Positions 41,801 through 55,800 of a stretch of DNA of 64,000 nucleotides are shown here, piece after piece. This stretch comes from Nematopogon swammerdamellus. Taxonomy: Eukaryota > Arthropoda > Insecta > Lepidoptera > Adelidae. Position 1 is the stretch's first letter. Every line of letters begins with the position of its first letter. The position numbers were made by a program, and so were the translations under genes. Location: the NCBI GenBank assembly GCA_946902875.1, contig OX336338.1:5385971-5449970 (forward strand). Reading direction: 5' to 3'. The notes below the pieces were generated by a model. That model was not told the DNA's origin, ran no database searches, and was given only the letters and a program-made list of their open reading frames with translations.

Positions 41801-44653
41801 CACAAAGATAGAATACAGCATAAACAATAGCATGCGGTGCAAAGGCGGACTTATCCCTTATAGACATTTCTTCCAAACGTTTAAGGAACACAGAGATAAT
41901 TTCGCTTTCACAACATTATTTGAGTAGGCAATGAATTAAGTCATACCACAGAGAAGAATCAAATACTAATTTTTAGGGTTTCGTATCTCAAAAGAGGGGA
42001 AAAAAAGGAATCCTTATAGGATCACTCTTGTGTCTGTATCTCAATAATCTAAAACATTTCCACAATAATATATTCTTTGTTCACCTGCATTTACTTCTGT
42101 CACATCCCAAAGATTAGTCAGAATAGTATGCCTCACGGCATCAACCTCGCCTATTATAACTTGTGGCACTTTAGCTGCTATATGCGAGTGTCCTATGTAG
42201 GGTGTTAGTGTTTAAGGTCCAAATGAAACACTATGATAGCTGTGTATAAACGTGTAATAAAACGACTGAGAATTATTATTGACTCAAAGCGACTATACTT
42301 GACTCCGTGGTGTGATCAACTGCCAGGGCGGCGGGCCGAGGCGAGCGCGGACGCACGCCGCGCCAGAGGGGCGCGGGGTGCGGTAACCGCGTCGCATCGG
42401 ACCGATGTGTCGTGTCCGGCACAAACTAATTTTAATGAATTTATGTTTCAATAAACAATACATTCATACATACATACATACACTATAAACAGTTATCTTC
42501 TGGAATACTAGAGCACTGTTTGCGACTTCTGAAGAACTCGCGATGCACCAAGAATGTTTCAACCACAGAGCATCAAGGGGGCGCGCGCGGTAGGTATTTG
42601 ATGCTCTGTGGTTTCAACGCTACTAAATACATTTTACGTTATCGCAATAGCGCTCGCACCGCTGTACAAAGCGTAAATATCCGCCGACAATAATAGTGGT
42701 AACAAAATAGCATCCAGCTGTATCGTTGTCCGCAAGGATAAGCCACGCAACAATATAGATACCTATTTATATGCCTCGCGGCTCTCGCTTGGACGTAGCA
42801 AAATCTTCCTCTCCCTACGGACATGAGGTGTTCCGCCTCTTTCAACTTTTCTTCCCATAAGACCGCCGATTTTTTTTTGTTTATCTGTCGATCTTAGAAA
42901 GGCTCGCGCGCTCGCTTTTGAATTGAAAAATGTTTACACAATTAAAAGTTGAATTACCGATATTTAGGAATAGCGTAGATTTAATAGTCGAAGCTTTACG
43001 ATTTTAATGCTAATAATTTTATATTTAGAGCCGTTCCGGAAGTTTTTTTAATTTTTTTTTATGGAAACTGACACAATTGTCTACATCACCTACAACATCC
43101 GTGATGTCAGCCCATAACACCGGGTGAACTAGGTGCCATGTCAGTGCTTCCCTTCATTTCATGTCGGCTACACTGAACTGAACGGAAAACACGAAGTTCT
43201 GTCGGATTAGAAATGAAAAAAAAAAACACTCTCAATTGTGAAAGTTTTTCACACAGAGGGTTCCGTAGACATTTTCTTCTTGCGCGCATATGATTAAAGA
43301 TTACTAAAGTGGTGGACAAAAGCAAGACACTTTGCGTTTGTCCACCAGTTCAGTAAATATTGAGCTCGTATGGGCCCGTCATTACACCAGTAATATATAA
43401 GTCAATGGCCGAACCATGGGTCTCAACATAATGCTATTTTCTAAATAACCCTTTTAAAGAGTTATACTTCAAAATTATCTTCATACTGTAAGGATGAAAT
43501 TTGCTACTTTATTTTTTTTTAGATTTATTGAGATTTACGTTCCGGAGTAATCACGTCGTCGTATAGACGAACGGACGGACGGACAGACACCTGTCCGGTT
43601 TGGTCTCTGCCAGCGTCGCTGGCTACAGAACCCTAAAAATTAATAAATAAAAAAGTTGTAAACGACTGAGACAACGGGGAGAGATCTGAGTCGTTTTTAA
43701 AAGCGTCGACTAAAGTACGATTCTCGTTCTCGCGCACGAAAAGTTGGCCCCGCCATTTAGTTTTTCTTCGCATTGTCGTTCGCTCCATTGTTTTCCTGGA
43801 CTTTGAAACTTCATCCTTTTCTTTTGTAAGCTGCTCTTGGAAAAGGAGCTTTTCCGCGACGTCACGCAGCCGCTGCGGGCGGTGGTGACAACGGCGGCGG
43901 GGCGGGGAGGAGCGGGGCGGACGGCATATCTCCAGAGCTTGAGCCGGCCGGCTCATCTTATAAAAAAAAACCGACGAAGTGCGAGTCGGACTCGCGTACC
44001 GAGGATTCCGCACCACAAAAAAAACATTGAAAAAAATACACGTTTTTTGTATGGGAAGCTTAAGCCCTTAATTCTTTGCTTTTTCTATTTTTTATTATTT
44101 GTTGTTATATCCGCCATAATAACACATATTCTGTGAAAATTTCAACCGGCTACCTATTACGGTTCCAAAGATACAGCAGTAGGACAGACAGACGGACGGC
44201 GTCGTAGGCTTAGTAATAGGCTTCCGTACGGGATACGGAAAACTAAAAACTGACTTTCAGTGACTGAAAATATTTATTTGCAACAATGCTTGCAGTTTTC
44301 ACGGGCCGGTCTAACAGGTAGCTGCGTCACCTCATTCTAATTAGAGATTACAATTAGACAGCCATTGTTGCTACAAATTGCGGAACTGGCGAAACTGGCA
44401 AAGTTGGCGTGTCGCGGCGTGTTGGCGTGTCGTGTGGCGTGCCTGCCCGTTGGTTGCGGGCTCGCTCCTGATTCCCCCGCGGCCGAACTTTGAACCGATC
44501 AGCCTTTGCAGCAGCCCCGATTGCGACTATTCAGAATTTTTCAGATTCTCAACGAATTAATTCCTGTTCGGAATACTTACTCACAATTTGCATCATTCAA
44601 CATATACCACTATTTCCTTTCAAATGCAGGACGAGCTTTGGACGAGCTTTGGA

Positions 44654-44717
<64 letters not shown>

Positions 44718-46769
44718 ATATATATTTATTGAAAGCGCGACAGATGGCGCCGTACCACCCATAAGGTGTCTAACTGTGTGAAACTCAAAAAACACAGTTT
44801 GGACAAACATATAGCATACAGCATAGCTACATCCAGCCAAAATTATGCATCATTTGGAAACTTGGAGCCATAAAAACATGTATACCTAATATTTTCGACG
44901 CAAGCACCCAGTGCTCGTAAAACTAAGAAGGAAATTGAATTAAATAACATGATTTTATTGTCTATACTTGAGCTAAGTTTTGCGCGATGTATGTAGGTGT
45001 GCAAAGTTACTTAAAAAAACAATTTATTTGACTTACCTCTCCAAACTCAGTGAGTCCGTTGACAGCGGCCAATTCGTTGGATGAGTCCGCCCTATAAAAG
45101 CAATACAATCGATGTTAAAAATTAAATCGACATAACTAACAAAGAAGTAGCACAGCTCATATAAAAATAGAACGCATTCCCACTATCTCGTTCGTATAAA
45201 GCTTTCGCGACTGACATATAATTTTCTCAAAATATAATTATAGGGCCCATCGCACGCACACGAACACCGGGTTCGCTCCGCACGCGTGCGTGCGATTGTT
45301 GTTCAAGTGTTCACACAAAACCGGCTGTTACCTGACTTCCCAGATATTTTCTCAAACAGAACAGGAAAGTGGGAAGGCGCAAACAAACGCACAAAGGCCG
45401 CGTTCAGCCCGCTATTGTCATTCGCCCGAGCTTTTTATTGTTTCGCTCTCTCTTCGCTCGCTCGGAGTAATCACTCGCTGTGAAGGCGTGCCGCCGCGCC
45501 GCTGTCGCCAGTCGCCGCCCTCCCCGCGGCCAGGCCGCAGCCGGCGCCGCCGTCGGTCGTACGGTCGGCAACAACGGCAGGTAAACACTAAGGCCCGGAC
45601 TACATGCATCCATTTCTCTCCGGAGTTGACTAAAATAGGCCATACCCACCGGTGCGAGCGACAGAGTGAGAAACGGATGCATGAAGTTCTTACTCTGTCG
45701 CTCGCACCGGTGGGTGTGGCCTATTTTAGTCAACTCCGGAGAGAAACGGATGCATGTAGTCCGGGCCTAATAGTCAAACCAGCCGATAGTTTTTACAACA
45801 ATGTATAGAGGAATGAAAAATCACACCATTCCTTTGTAATTACTATGCGATTTTATTTTGTTATAATATGTATTTACAATATTAGAACCGAACCAAATGT
45901 TAAAAGTCCGCTAGTTTGAGTTTAACTATAAATAACCTCGACGCGAGCTTATGGTTACGTACTTAATATAATCTATTTAGAGGTAAACATTTCCACTGCT
46001 TATACTTTAAAAAGCATTAATTCGAATATAAGCACAGGATTTTAACTTCGAGGAATGTTGCTACTTATGTACTCACTTGAGTTTTAACTTATATATAACG
46101 CTTAATCAAATATTTCACTGTACGGTGAGACGAAAAATTCAGGATATGTTCGAAATTTTGAAATAATACAATTTAAAATTCAGTATGAGAAATGAAATTA
46201 GAATCCCTACGGTAAGGATTTATATTGTTGACATGTAAACATGCAGGTGGCGAAAGATTTAGTTAACACAGAAATGAAAATGAATTATTTAGAAATTAGG
46301 AAAAAATTGTTTGATAAAAAAAAATACTATTTCCACAAACATTTACTTACATAATAATTCAAATAAATAAAACGTAATACCAGTTTAATTCAAATAAATA
46401 AAACATAATACCAGTTTAAATCCCGACATTTGGAAGTTCCGATTATAAAAAACATTTTATACAAATTAACTGGAACAAAATCAGAACTCTGAAATTAGCC
46501 AGATATTGACAGCGTCAGGACAGAAATCGGGGGAGTGGATCAATTTGCACCTTTTTTTATTTTTATTTTTTTTATGGAAACTGACACGGTTGCCTACATC
46601 ACCTACAAATGCGTGATGTCAGCCCATAACACCAGGTGAACTAGGTTACATGTCTTGCTGCTTCCCTTCATTTCATGTCGGCTACACTGAACTGGACGGA
46701 AAACACGAATTTTAATGTATTTTTACCCGACTACGGCGAAGCAAAAAGGAGGGTTATGTGTTTGACCGG

Positions 46770-46800
<31 letters not shown>

Positions 46801-49800
46801 GGCGATATAGTCCCAACCTAGTGGACCTGATCGCCGGACTGACTCCGCCAGTCCTCCCACCAAGAACTATGTATGTATGTATGTATGTATGTATGTATGT
46901 ATGTATGTTCATCTGTTCCCTCATAACTTCTAAACTACTTATCATAATTTGACAAATGAGGTATCGTTGAAAGCGTCTTGATTGTCCGCTGGTTATAGGC
47001 TATGTGACGTCACATAAAATTGACTATGGCGCCCTCTAGATCACAAAAAGTCATGATATAAAAAATAAAAAAAATTTAATGATGCCGTGTTGGGTATCAA
47101 ATGAAAGGGCTTAATTAGCACATTTCAAATATATATATATTGTTAGCTGTTGCTTTCGGATTTGCTTGCATGCACCCGATAATTGGGAATAATTTCTAAA
47201 TAAAATAAAATCAGGCCTCACTCCAAACTTACCCAAAACACATCCTACTAATATTATAAACGCGAAAGTTTGTGAATGAGTTGCATTCAGGAAGACGATA
47301 AACCTACTCAAAGAAAGTAAGTAACTGAGGGCGAGGCCGAAGGCCGAGCTGCGTTCAGGAAGACGATAAACCTTCTCGAAGACAGTAAGTAACTATGGGC
47401 GAGGCCGAAGGCCGAGCTGCATTCAGGAAGAGAATAAACCATCTTTAAGAAAGCAAGTAAAAAAGGGCGAGGCCCAAGGCCGAGCTGCGTTCGGGAAGAC
47501 TAAACCTTCTCGAAGAAAGTAAGTAACAAAGGGCGAGGCCGAAGGCCGAGCTGCGTTCAGGAAGACGATAAACTTTCTCGAAGACAGTAAGTAACTATGG
47601 GCGAGGCCGAAGGCCGAGCTGCGTTCATGAAGAGGGTAAACCATCTTTAATAAAGTAAGTAACTGAGGGCGAGGCCGAAGGCCGAGCTGCGTTCGGGAAG
47701 ACTATAAACCTTCTCGAAGAAAGTAAGTAACAAGGACGAGGCCGAAGGCCGAGCTGCGTTCAGGAAGAGGATATACTACTAATATTATAAACGCGAAAGT
47801 TTGTGAATGAGTTGCATTCAGGAAGACGATAAACCTACTCAAAGAAAGTAAGTAACTGAGGGCGAGGCCGAAGGCCGAGCTGCGTTCTGGAAGATGATAA
47901 ACCTTCTGGAAGACAGTAAGTAACTATGGGCGAGGCCGAAGGCCGAGCTACATTCAGGAAGAGGATAAACCATCTTTAAGAAAGCAAGTAACAAAGGGCG
48001 AGGCCGAAGGCCGAGCTGCGTTCGGGAAGACTAAACCTTCTCGAAGAAAGTAAGTAACAAAGGGCGAGGCCGAAGGCCGAGCTGCGTTCAGGAAGACGAT
48101 AAACTTTCTCGAAGACAGTAAGTAACTATGGGCGAGGCCGAAGGCCGAGCTGCGTTCATGAAGAGGATAAACCATCTTTAATAAAGTAAGTAACTGAGGG
48201 CGAGGCTGAAGGCTGAGCTGCGTTTGGGAAGACTATAAACCTTCTCGAAGAAAGTAAGTAACAAAGGGCGAGGCCGAAGGCCGAGCTGCGTTCAGGAAGA
48301 GGATAAACCATCTTTAAGAAAGTAAGTAACAAAGGGCTAGGCCGAAGGCCGAGCTGCGTTCAGGATGAGGATAAACTTTCTGGAAGAAAGTAAGTAACAG
48401 AGGGCGAGGCCGAAGGCCGAGCTGCGTTCGGGAAGACTATATTATTCTTCGAGAAGGTTTATAGTCTTCCCGAACGCAGCTCGGCCTTCGGCCTCGCCCT
48501 TTGTTACTTACTTTCTTAAAGATGGTTTATCCTCTTCCTGAACGCAGCTCGGCCTTCGGCCTCGCCCATAGTTACTTACTGTCTTCGAGAAAGTTTATCG
48601 TCTTCCTGAACGAAGCTCGGCCTTCGGCCTCGCCCTTTGTTACTTACTTTTTTCGGGAAGGTTTATAGTCTTCCTGAACGCAGCTCGGCCTTCGGCCTCG
48701 CCCTTTGTTACTTACTTTCTTCGAGAAAGTTTATCGTCTTCCCGAACGCAGCTCGGTCTTCGGCCTCGCCCTCAGTTACTTACTTTCTTAAAGATGGTTT
48801 ATCCTCTTCCTGAACGCAGCTCGGCCTTCGGCCTCGCCCATAGTTACTTACTGTCTTCGAGAAAGTTTATCGTCTTCCTGAACGCACCTCGGCCTTCGGC
48901 CTCGCCCTTTGTTACTTACTTTCTTCGAGAAGGTTTATAGTCTTCCCGAACGCAGCTCGGCCTTCGGCCTCGCCCTCAGTTACTTACTTTCTTCGAGAAG
49001 GTTTATATTCTTCCCGAACGCAGCTCGGCCTTCGGCCTCGCCCTTAGTTATTTATTTACTTCAAGAAGTTTTATAGTCTTCCTGAACGCAGCTCGGCCTT
49101 CGGCCTCGCCATCAGTTACTTACTTTCTTCGAGACGGTTTATCGTTTACCTGAACCCAGCTCACCCTTATGGACTATGGTACACATGTTGAAATTATAAA
49201 TCAATAAAACCTAAACAAACAAAACATGTAAAACGGCTCTGCAAATACTTTATCACGAAGTTATAACCCCAAAATAATTGAAATAAAAAATAACTTCAAA
49301 AACTAAAACCCGACTACTGAAAAATCACGCTCTAAAAAGTATGAAACAAGAAAACATTCTCATCTGAAATTGTTATGTACAAACTATTCAATATTTTATC
49401 GTCTATTAAATAAACAACTTACACGTAATATATTTTAATGTATTTAATATATATTCATAGTGTTGTTCAGAGGATAGCCGTGGTCGTATGCCACCTACCC
49501 TGGGCAAAGTGTTCAGAGGATAGCCGTGGTCGTATGCCACCTACCCTGGGCAAAGTGGCATACGACCACGGCTATCCTCTGAACAACACTATGAATATTT
49601 ATTAAATACATTAAAATATATTACGTGTAAGTTGTTTATTTAATAGACGATAAAATATTGAATAGTTTGTACATAACAATTTCAGATGAGAATGTTTTCT
49701 TGTTTCATACTTTTTAGAGCGTGATTTTTCAGTAGTCGGGTTTTAGTTTTTGAAGTTATTTTTTTATTAAACAACTTGTTAAATAAAAATACATTAAGAA

Positions 49801-52800
49801 TTCCTATTGCTCTTAGAGTGGGTGCCGTGCCAAAATGTGCCAGTCTCACTCTCACATCTGCGGAGTCAGCGAAGACCGTTTAGGACACAGCGTAGTTCAG
49901 GAAGACTGACGCACCAAGTGTACCTCAACAATACAATAAAAAATCATCTCTAGCCTCCGCTGACATGCCCCGCCAGCTGGAGCAGCCGGGCATCTCGCGC
50001 TCGGACGGCAAAATACCAGACGGCAAAGATTTAAAAGGTTTAGATCTCGTATAGAACGCTCAAACTAGTCAACTTTTGGTAAACAAGTGTGCGTACCTAC
50101 ATATACGCCCTCATCACGAACACATCCAAAGCAACATGCAATAAATACCTTCTCATAAAAAAATATATCTATCGTCGCACTAATCGATTGTGTATGTTCT
50201 GGTCTACTCCTGCACACGCCGCCGGGCGAATGCGTGGCGTGTTATCGACGTATTATCGGCGTATTAAAGATTGTCAAATGAAATCTAGTACTTAGAACAA
50301 AACTTACCTATGAAATGTCACACCTTTCTCTTTTCAGGTATTACGGGTATTGTTTTTGCACTTGTAGAATGCACAAGAACTCATTTTATCTGACTAATCA
50401 CCACATAATTGTGAAAAGACAAACGCACACAACGTCTTCGTAACACGCGCACTCTCAGTCATATGACACGAATGATCGGAATCCCTTACATTTATTGCTA
50501 ACCTGCTTGACAGCGTGCCATACATAAGCCTGAATATTCTAAGAGCAAGCTTCAAAGGGCTTGAGCGTAGGTATTGGGGACCAGGAACGCCTCGGCAAAC
50601 TTTGAAAATAAGTTAATTAATGAAATAAATAGTTTTATTTTCACCAATATTCGGTTTTAGTTATTTTTATAAAATATAGATTATAAAAGTAAGTTAATTG
50701 ATGTAATAATGTAATTAATTTACGTTCATATTATTATGTTTATCAAATTGTTTTTCTTTATTTGTCTACATATTTGTGTGAATAAATACCAGTTCGTTAT
50801 TAATTTCGCCCACAATTTTTCGACAATAATGTTCTAAAGCTAGGCTACCAGATTTGTGGGCGCACGGTGCGGATGGGTTGTTGAAAAGCTGGCAAGTATA
50901 GGCCTAATCTGGATTCAAGGAAGCTGTAATGGGAACTGACTGAAGTGGGATCTCGTGACGTCATGTTTTCCATTACGCGAGTGGCAGTCGTAGTCACGCC
51001 CTATTTGTGTTACACAACCTTTTTATGGAGAATATAAATATTATATTTTTCACAATCCACGAAGAGAAGATAATGTTTGTCGGATAACTGAATAATGATG
51101 ACGGCAATATACCATAGATACAAATATAATGGAATAGGACCGTATAGGTAAGTTTAGGACCTTAGTGTAGTTATAAACAATAAATAATTTTTCTTCATTC
51201 TAGAAATCTTGTGAAATTGATAGTTCTGAAAATTTTATCTTAAAATTTTCAATTTCGTACTAAAATTTGAAATACCGCTATTTTCACAACATATTATGGA
51301 TGCTATTGTCTTGCATAGTACATAGAGCTGATAAATTTATTTAAATTTTAATGAAATCAAACTTAACTACAATTAATAATATATATTTTATTTATAGACT
51401 AGAATATAAATATTTATTGCACAAAATTGAAAGAAGAACGGTACATGAAACGAAGGAAGAAATACTTTTGCGTGATGAGGAAAAAATTTATAGAGATAGA
51501 AAAGGAGGAATATGTGTTTTATTTTATAAATATACCTACATATAACACACATATACATATATAGAACATACATATAACATACAAACATTACATACTTACT
51601 ATACTATACTTATCCACGTGCGAATAAATAATTGTGAAAATTTGTTAAAGTATAATTATTTACTTCAAATAATTTTTTAAATAATTTAAAGTCATGATTT
51701 GAAAGAGCAGTAAAAAGTGCTGCAGTCAGGCTTCCTGTATATTATTATCTGTCTTTAGACCAACTACAGCATCTGATCTTTCTTTTCCTTCACTTTTATT
51801 AGCAGTTTTTTTTTATTTTTTTAGGTTTTTTATTTATCCTTTTATTAGTTGTAAATCATAATGTGTAGAATATTTTTGGAATCGTCTTTTCAAGATCTAG
51901 ACAAAAATATCCCACTCGATGAGTTTATAAAAAAATATTTTTTTTAAGTTGGACCTACATATAGCGCTTAGCGTCAACCATTAGGTTTTTTTTTATTTTG
52001 TCAAATAGCCATGTTCAATCACGGTACTAAGACAAATCATTGGACACCTCATTTATCAAAATCCATTCAACCGTTTTGGAGTTTCGAGGGAATACAGAAA
52101 CTCAAACACTCAAGTAATCACACAGACATAGATAAATCAAAGTGAAACAAATAACAAATAAACAAAACAAACAAATAAATCAATCAAATTATATTTACCC
52201 TTACGCATTAGTCGGGGAAAAAAATTAAGCAAAATGGTGCTAGTCGCCATATTTTCAAATAAAAAAAAAATCTTCAAATCCATCGAATCGGACATCAATC
52301 ATTGACTAGACATTGAAAAAACGATTTACAAAATAGACACTACCTAATAAACTAAAAATAAATAAAAAAATTCCAATAACAATATTAAAACCTGACTGCA
52401 AATAAAACGATGGAAACAAGGAAACAGGAGTAGAAAATGGTGCAGTCGGGCGTGCGGAAGGATTTGAATAGACAGCGCCTACAGCATTGTCTACTACATT
52501 TTCCTCGTTTCCGTCATTCTACTCGTAGTCGGGTTTTTACATTTTTATTCTTATTTTTTTTAAAAGCTTAACGCGCACTCTTTCCCTTAAAAAAATTGTA
52601 CTGCAACGAATGGTTTTACAATAATTTCAGACGGGCAAAGTAACGTCTGATTTGGTGAAATAACTTGCACAGCTTCTTAGGGTGGGTACAGACTGGTATA
52701 ATATATATACTCGTACCATGCGATGCAATGCAAGAGTGAGCTATGGGAATTCGTTACAATGTTGTTGGAACAAAGTGTAAGGCATTATTGTAAAAGTGTA

Positions 52801-55800
52801 TGACACCAGTCTGTACGCGTTATAGAAATTAAGCCATTAACCATTATGGTAAAGCCGGCTTTACACATGTACATTTGGTACAATGCAGAGTGCGATGACA
52901 TTTTGCAAGGCAATCTTCATACATTTCGGCGGAAATGTATTGCGTAGCCAGTTTCATTGCAACCTATATTGCACCTAATCCTTCATCCAGACATTCAATA
53001 GAGGGCTGCAAGTTAATCTGGTTCATAAATTCGGAAATATTTTGTGAATATTAAATAAATGCATTGAAATGTATGAAGGACATAATTACTCGTAAGCTTA
53101 TATTCATTCACAGAATACAATGGTCCTCTATTGGATGATCTCGTTCATAAGTTACGAGCATTTAATGAAAGTGTGATTTTAAAATTGGACGATATTTACG
53201 CATTGCAGGGACGTAGATGAAAAACAAATTAAAAGGGTTCATCAAAATGATTGAAGATTGAAAGTAGCGATGTCTAAGGGTTTGCACGGAGGTAGAGTGC
53301 TGCAGACGGGCTGGGGGTACGGTACCAGGGCGTGTTGCACGTGTGAGTGAGGGTCATGTAGCGGACGCCGAGCTGGTAGTAGCTGCGCAGCACCCCTAGC
53401 GAGTTGGCGATGGAGTGGCCCCCTTCGATCCCGATGAGAGACGCGATGCGGCGCGGGCGCGCGCTGTGCGCTTCAAGGATGTCTGTTGGCAAAGCAACTC
53501 GCTGCACATGCCGTCTCAATAAAATTCTAATATAAAGTTAAGTACACACGTACGTGCTTGCTCGTCGTTTTTACGTTCATTCGAGCAAGTACGACTCATG
53601 CTCGAACGTGTAGACCATTTTTGATACAATATGCTCGAACGTCCAACATCGAGCAAATGCTCGCTTCGAACAAGATTGAACACTTCATAATTTTTGCTCG
53701 ATGCTCGATGCGAGCCTGCGAGCATGCTTGTGCGTGTGGCCGCTACTTCGAGCAAGTCAGTTGGTCCCACGAGCGGCGGAGGTTGGATACGCGCAAGACA
53801 CAGCAACAAGTCGTCCATGGCTCGATACAATACGACGCACAGTGAGCATGTCGGTCGCGCATGTCGAACAAAAACCAATGTGTGAATGCAACGTCGAACA
53901 TGGCTCGCAGCAAGCTTGCTCTATAAATTTTGCTCGTCGAGCATCTACGTACGTGTGGAGCTACCCTAATTATAGTCCAACTAATAGTCTATTTTAGTAC
54001 CCAAGCGTGTGAATGTTATAAAGGCTTATCTAGATTTAAAACTGCATCTCTCCCCGTGCATGTCGTAAAAGGCGACCAAGTAGGAACAAGATGCCGTGCA
54101 TAAGGGCGACAGGCTAGCTACCTCTCAGCTTGGCACGGTCCTTCCACCGAGTCGTGTAGCAGGTGGGTGTTCTTGCTGCTTGATAGTTGTTTTGTCCTAA
54201 TACTTTGCTAAATGTGGTGGTCGTTGTTGTGCTGTAATTTACAAGAGTACTTGCAGCACAGCACCGATTGGTCTGCTTACCCTGATTGTCGGGATACAGC
54301 GTGTGGATTAGTAGATTTAAAAATTAGTTTGCGATGTCAAAGTAATAGTGGGCTGGTTACGTCAGCCAACGAGGCGACGATGGCGACCGTGTTGGAGTAA
54401 CCGTGTCCTACACTGGCGGAAGTAGCCACGAAAACGGATGATCACTCGCCAGGTGGGACGACATCCAGTGCGTCGGCGGAAAGCAGTAGTTCCGTACCGC
54501 TGAAGGCCGGGAGTACTTGAGGAAAATCGGAAAGACGTATGTCCAGTAGCGTATGCATAGAAGGTTACTGACTGACATTGCAATACAATGTTATATTTTA
54601 CTCCGGGTATTTCTTTTCTGTCCCCCCGGCTACGTGGACAGATGACCTAAAAAAGTAAGCCGGGAGTGGATGGTTGAGAAGAGCGGAAGACCGCGTGTGG
54701 TGGCGTGCCTTGGGAGAGGCCTATGTCCAGCAGTGGATCGATACAGCCTGATGATGATGATGATTTCTTTAAGTAAGTCTACCCATACTTAGTAGCTAGT
54801 GATGCTGGCAGGGACCCTTATAAAATTGGTCAGGTGTCTCTCCGTCCGTCCGTCCGTCATTTCGTTCGTCTGTAACACTCGCTGTTCAAGGTGATTATAA
54901 AGGAATGTAAAACTTAAATTTTCTTTTCATGGCCTTACCGTTTTTAATAGGAACAAATACAATGAGAGACAAGACAATGAGAAGAAAGACAATGAGAAGC
55001 TGAATGAATATGAAATGCCTTTGCCACCTGGTATAAACGGAATTTCATATTTTTAATTGGAGTCTGGTCATCGTAACTTGGTGCAAATATGTCCGTCCAA
55101 ATGTTTAAATGGAAAATTAATCATATAACGACCACCCAAGTAACGATAGCCAGACTAAATTTAAATGTCTAATTTCAATAGTGTAGAAGCAGCAATACAA
55201 TTTCGTAGTATAAGTACTATTATATTGCTTATGCATATGCTAGGTACCTAATGATGAGAGATAGGATAATCGAATACATATTTACCTAAACTCGAGAGGT
55301 TGGATAAGTATGGAAAGACACTTTTTAATTTTTTCCCGGGATTGACTTATTTTAATTGTAACAGTTTATTTTTGTGTTAAGTAACGTTTTAACATTATTA
55401 TTATATTATTTTCTTACATTAGTATTTGATTCACGTATACATATAGAAATTATGACGGTACTTCACTAAAACTGATATACATAATAATAAAAACTGCTAA
55501 TTATGTATAGGTTCCTGGTAAAAGGTGAACCAAATGATTTTTGGAATTTCAATCCCGAAAAGTAACTATACACTTAGTGACGCAGTCGCATAAATATTCT
55601 CGCAAACGAAGTCGGGGGTGAACGCTGGTATGATAAAAACGTATTAGGAACATTTATTTTGAATAGATCTACTAAGTTTAATAGTATAGTAACGTTCCCG
55701 GGAATCCCGGGAATTATTTAATTAAATCAATTTTTCAAAGAAGCCACTTCCATATTTTTTAGCTTTAGGCAAATATGTATCCGATTATCCTATCTCTACT

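Noticed and set aside
43633..44016. Minus-strand 127-codon frame with [16 protein letters not shown]
   Set aside because: Lysine-rich and near a GC-rich patch, but no splice fit to the dipeptidase and no family match. Its end overlaps a GTTCCGTA-type element.
47275..49168. CRISPR array or coding repeats
   Set aside because: Same minisatellite unit with no spacer/repeat pattern; the open frames come from GC-rich units.
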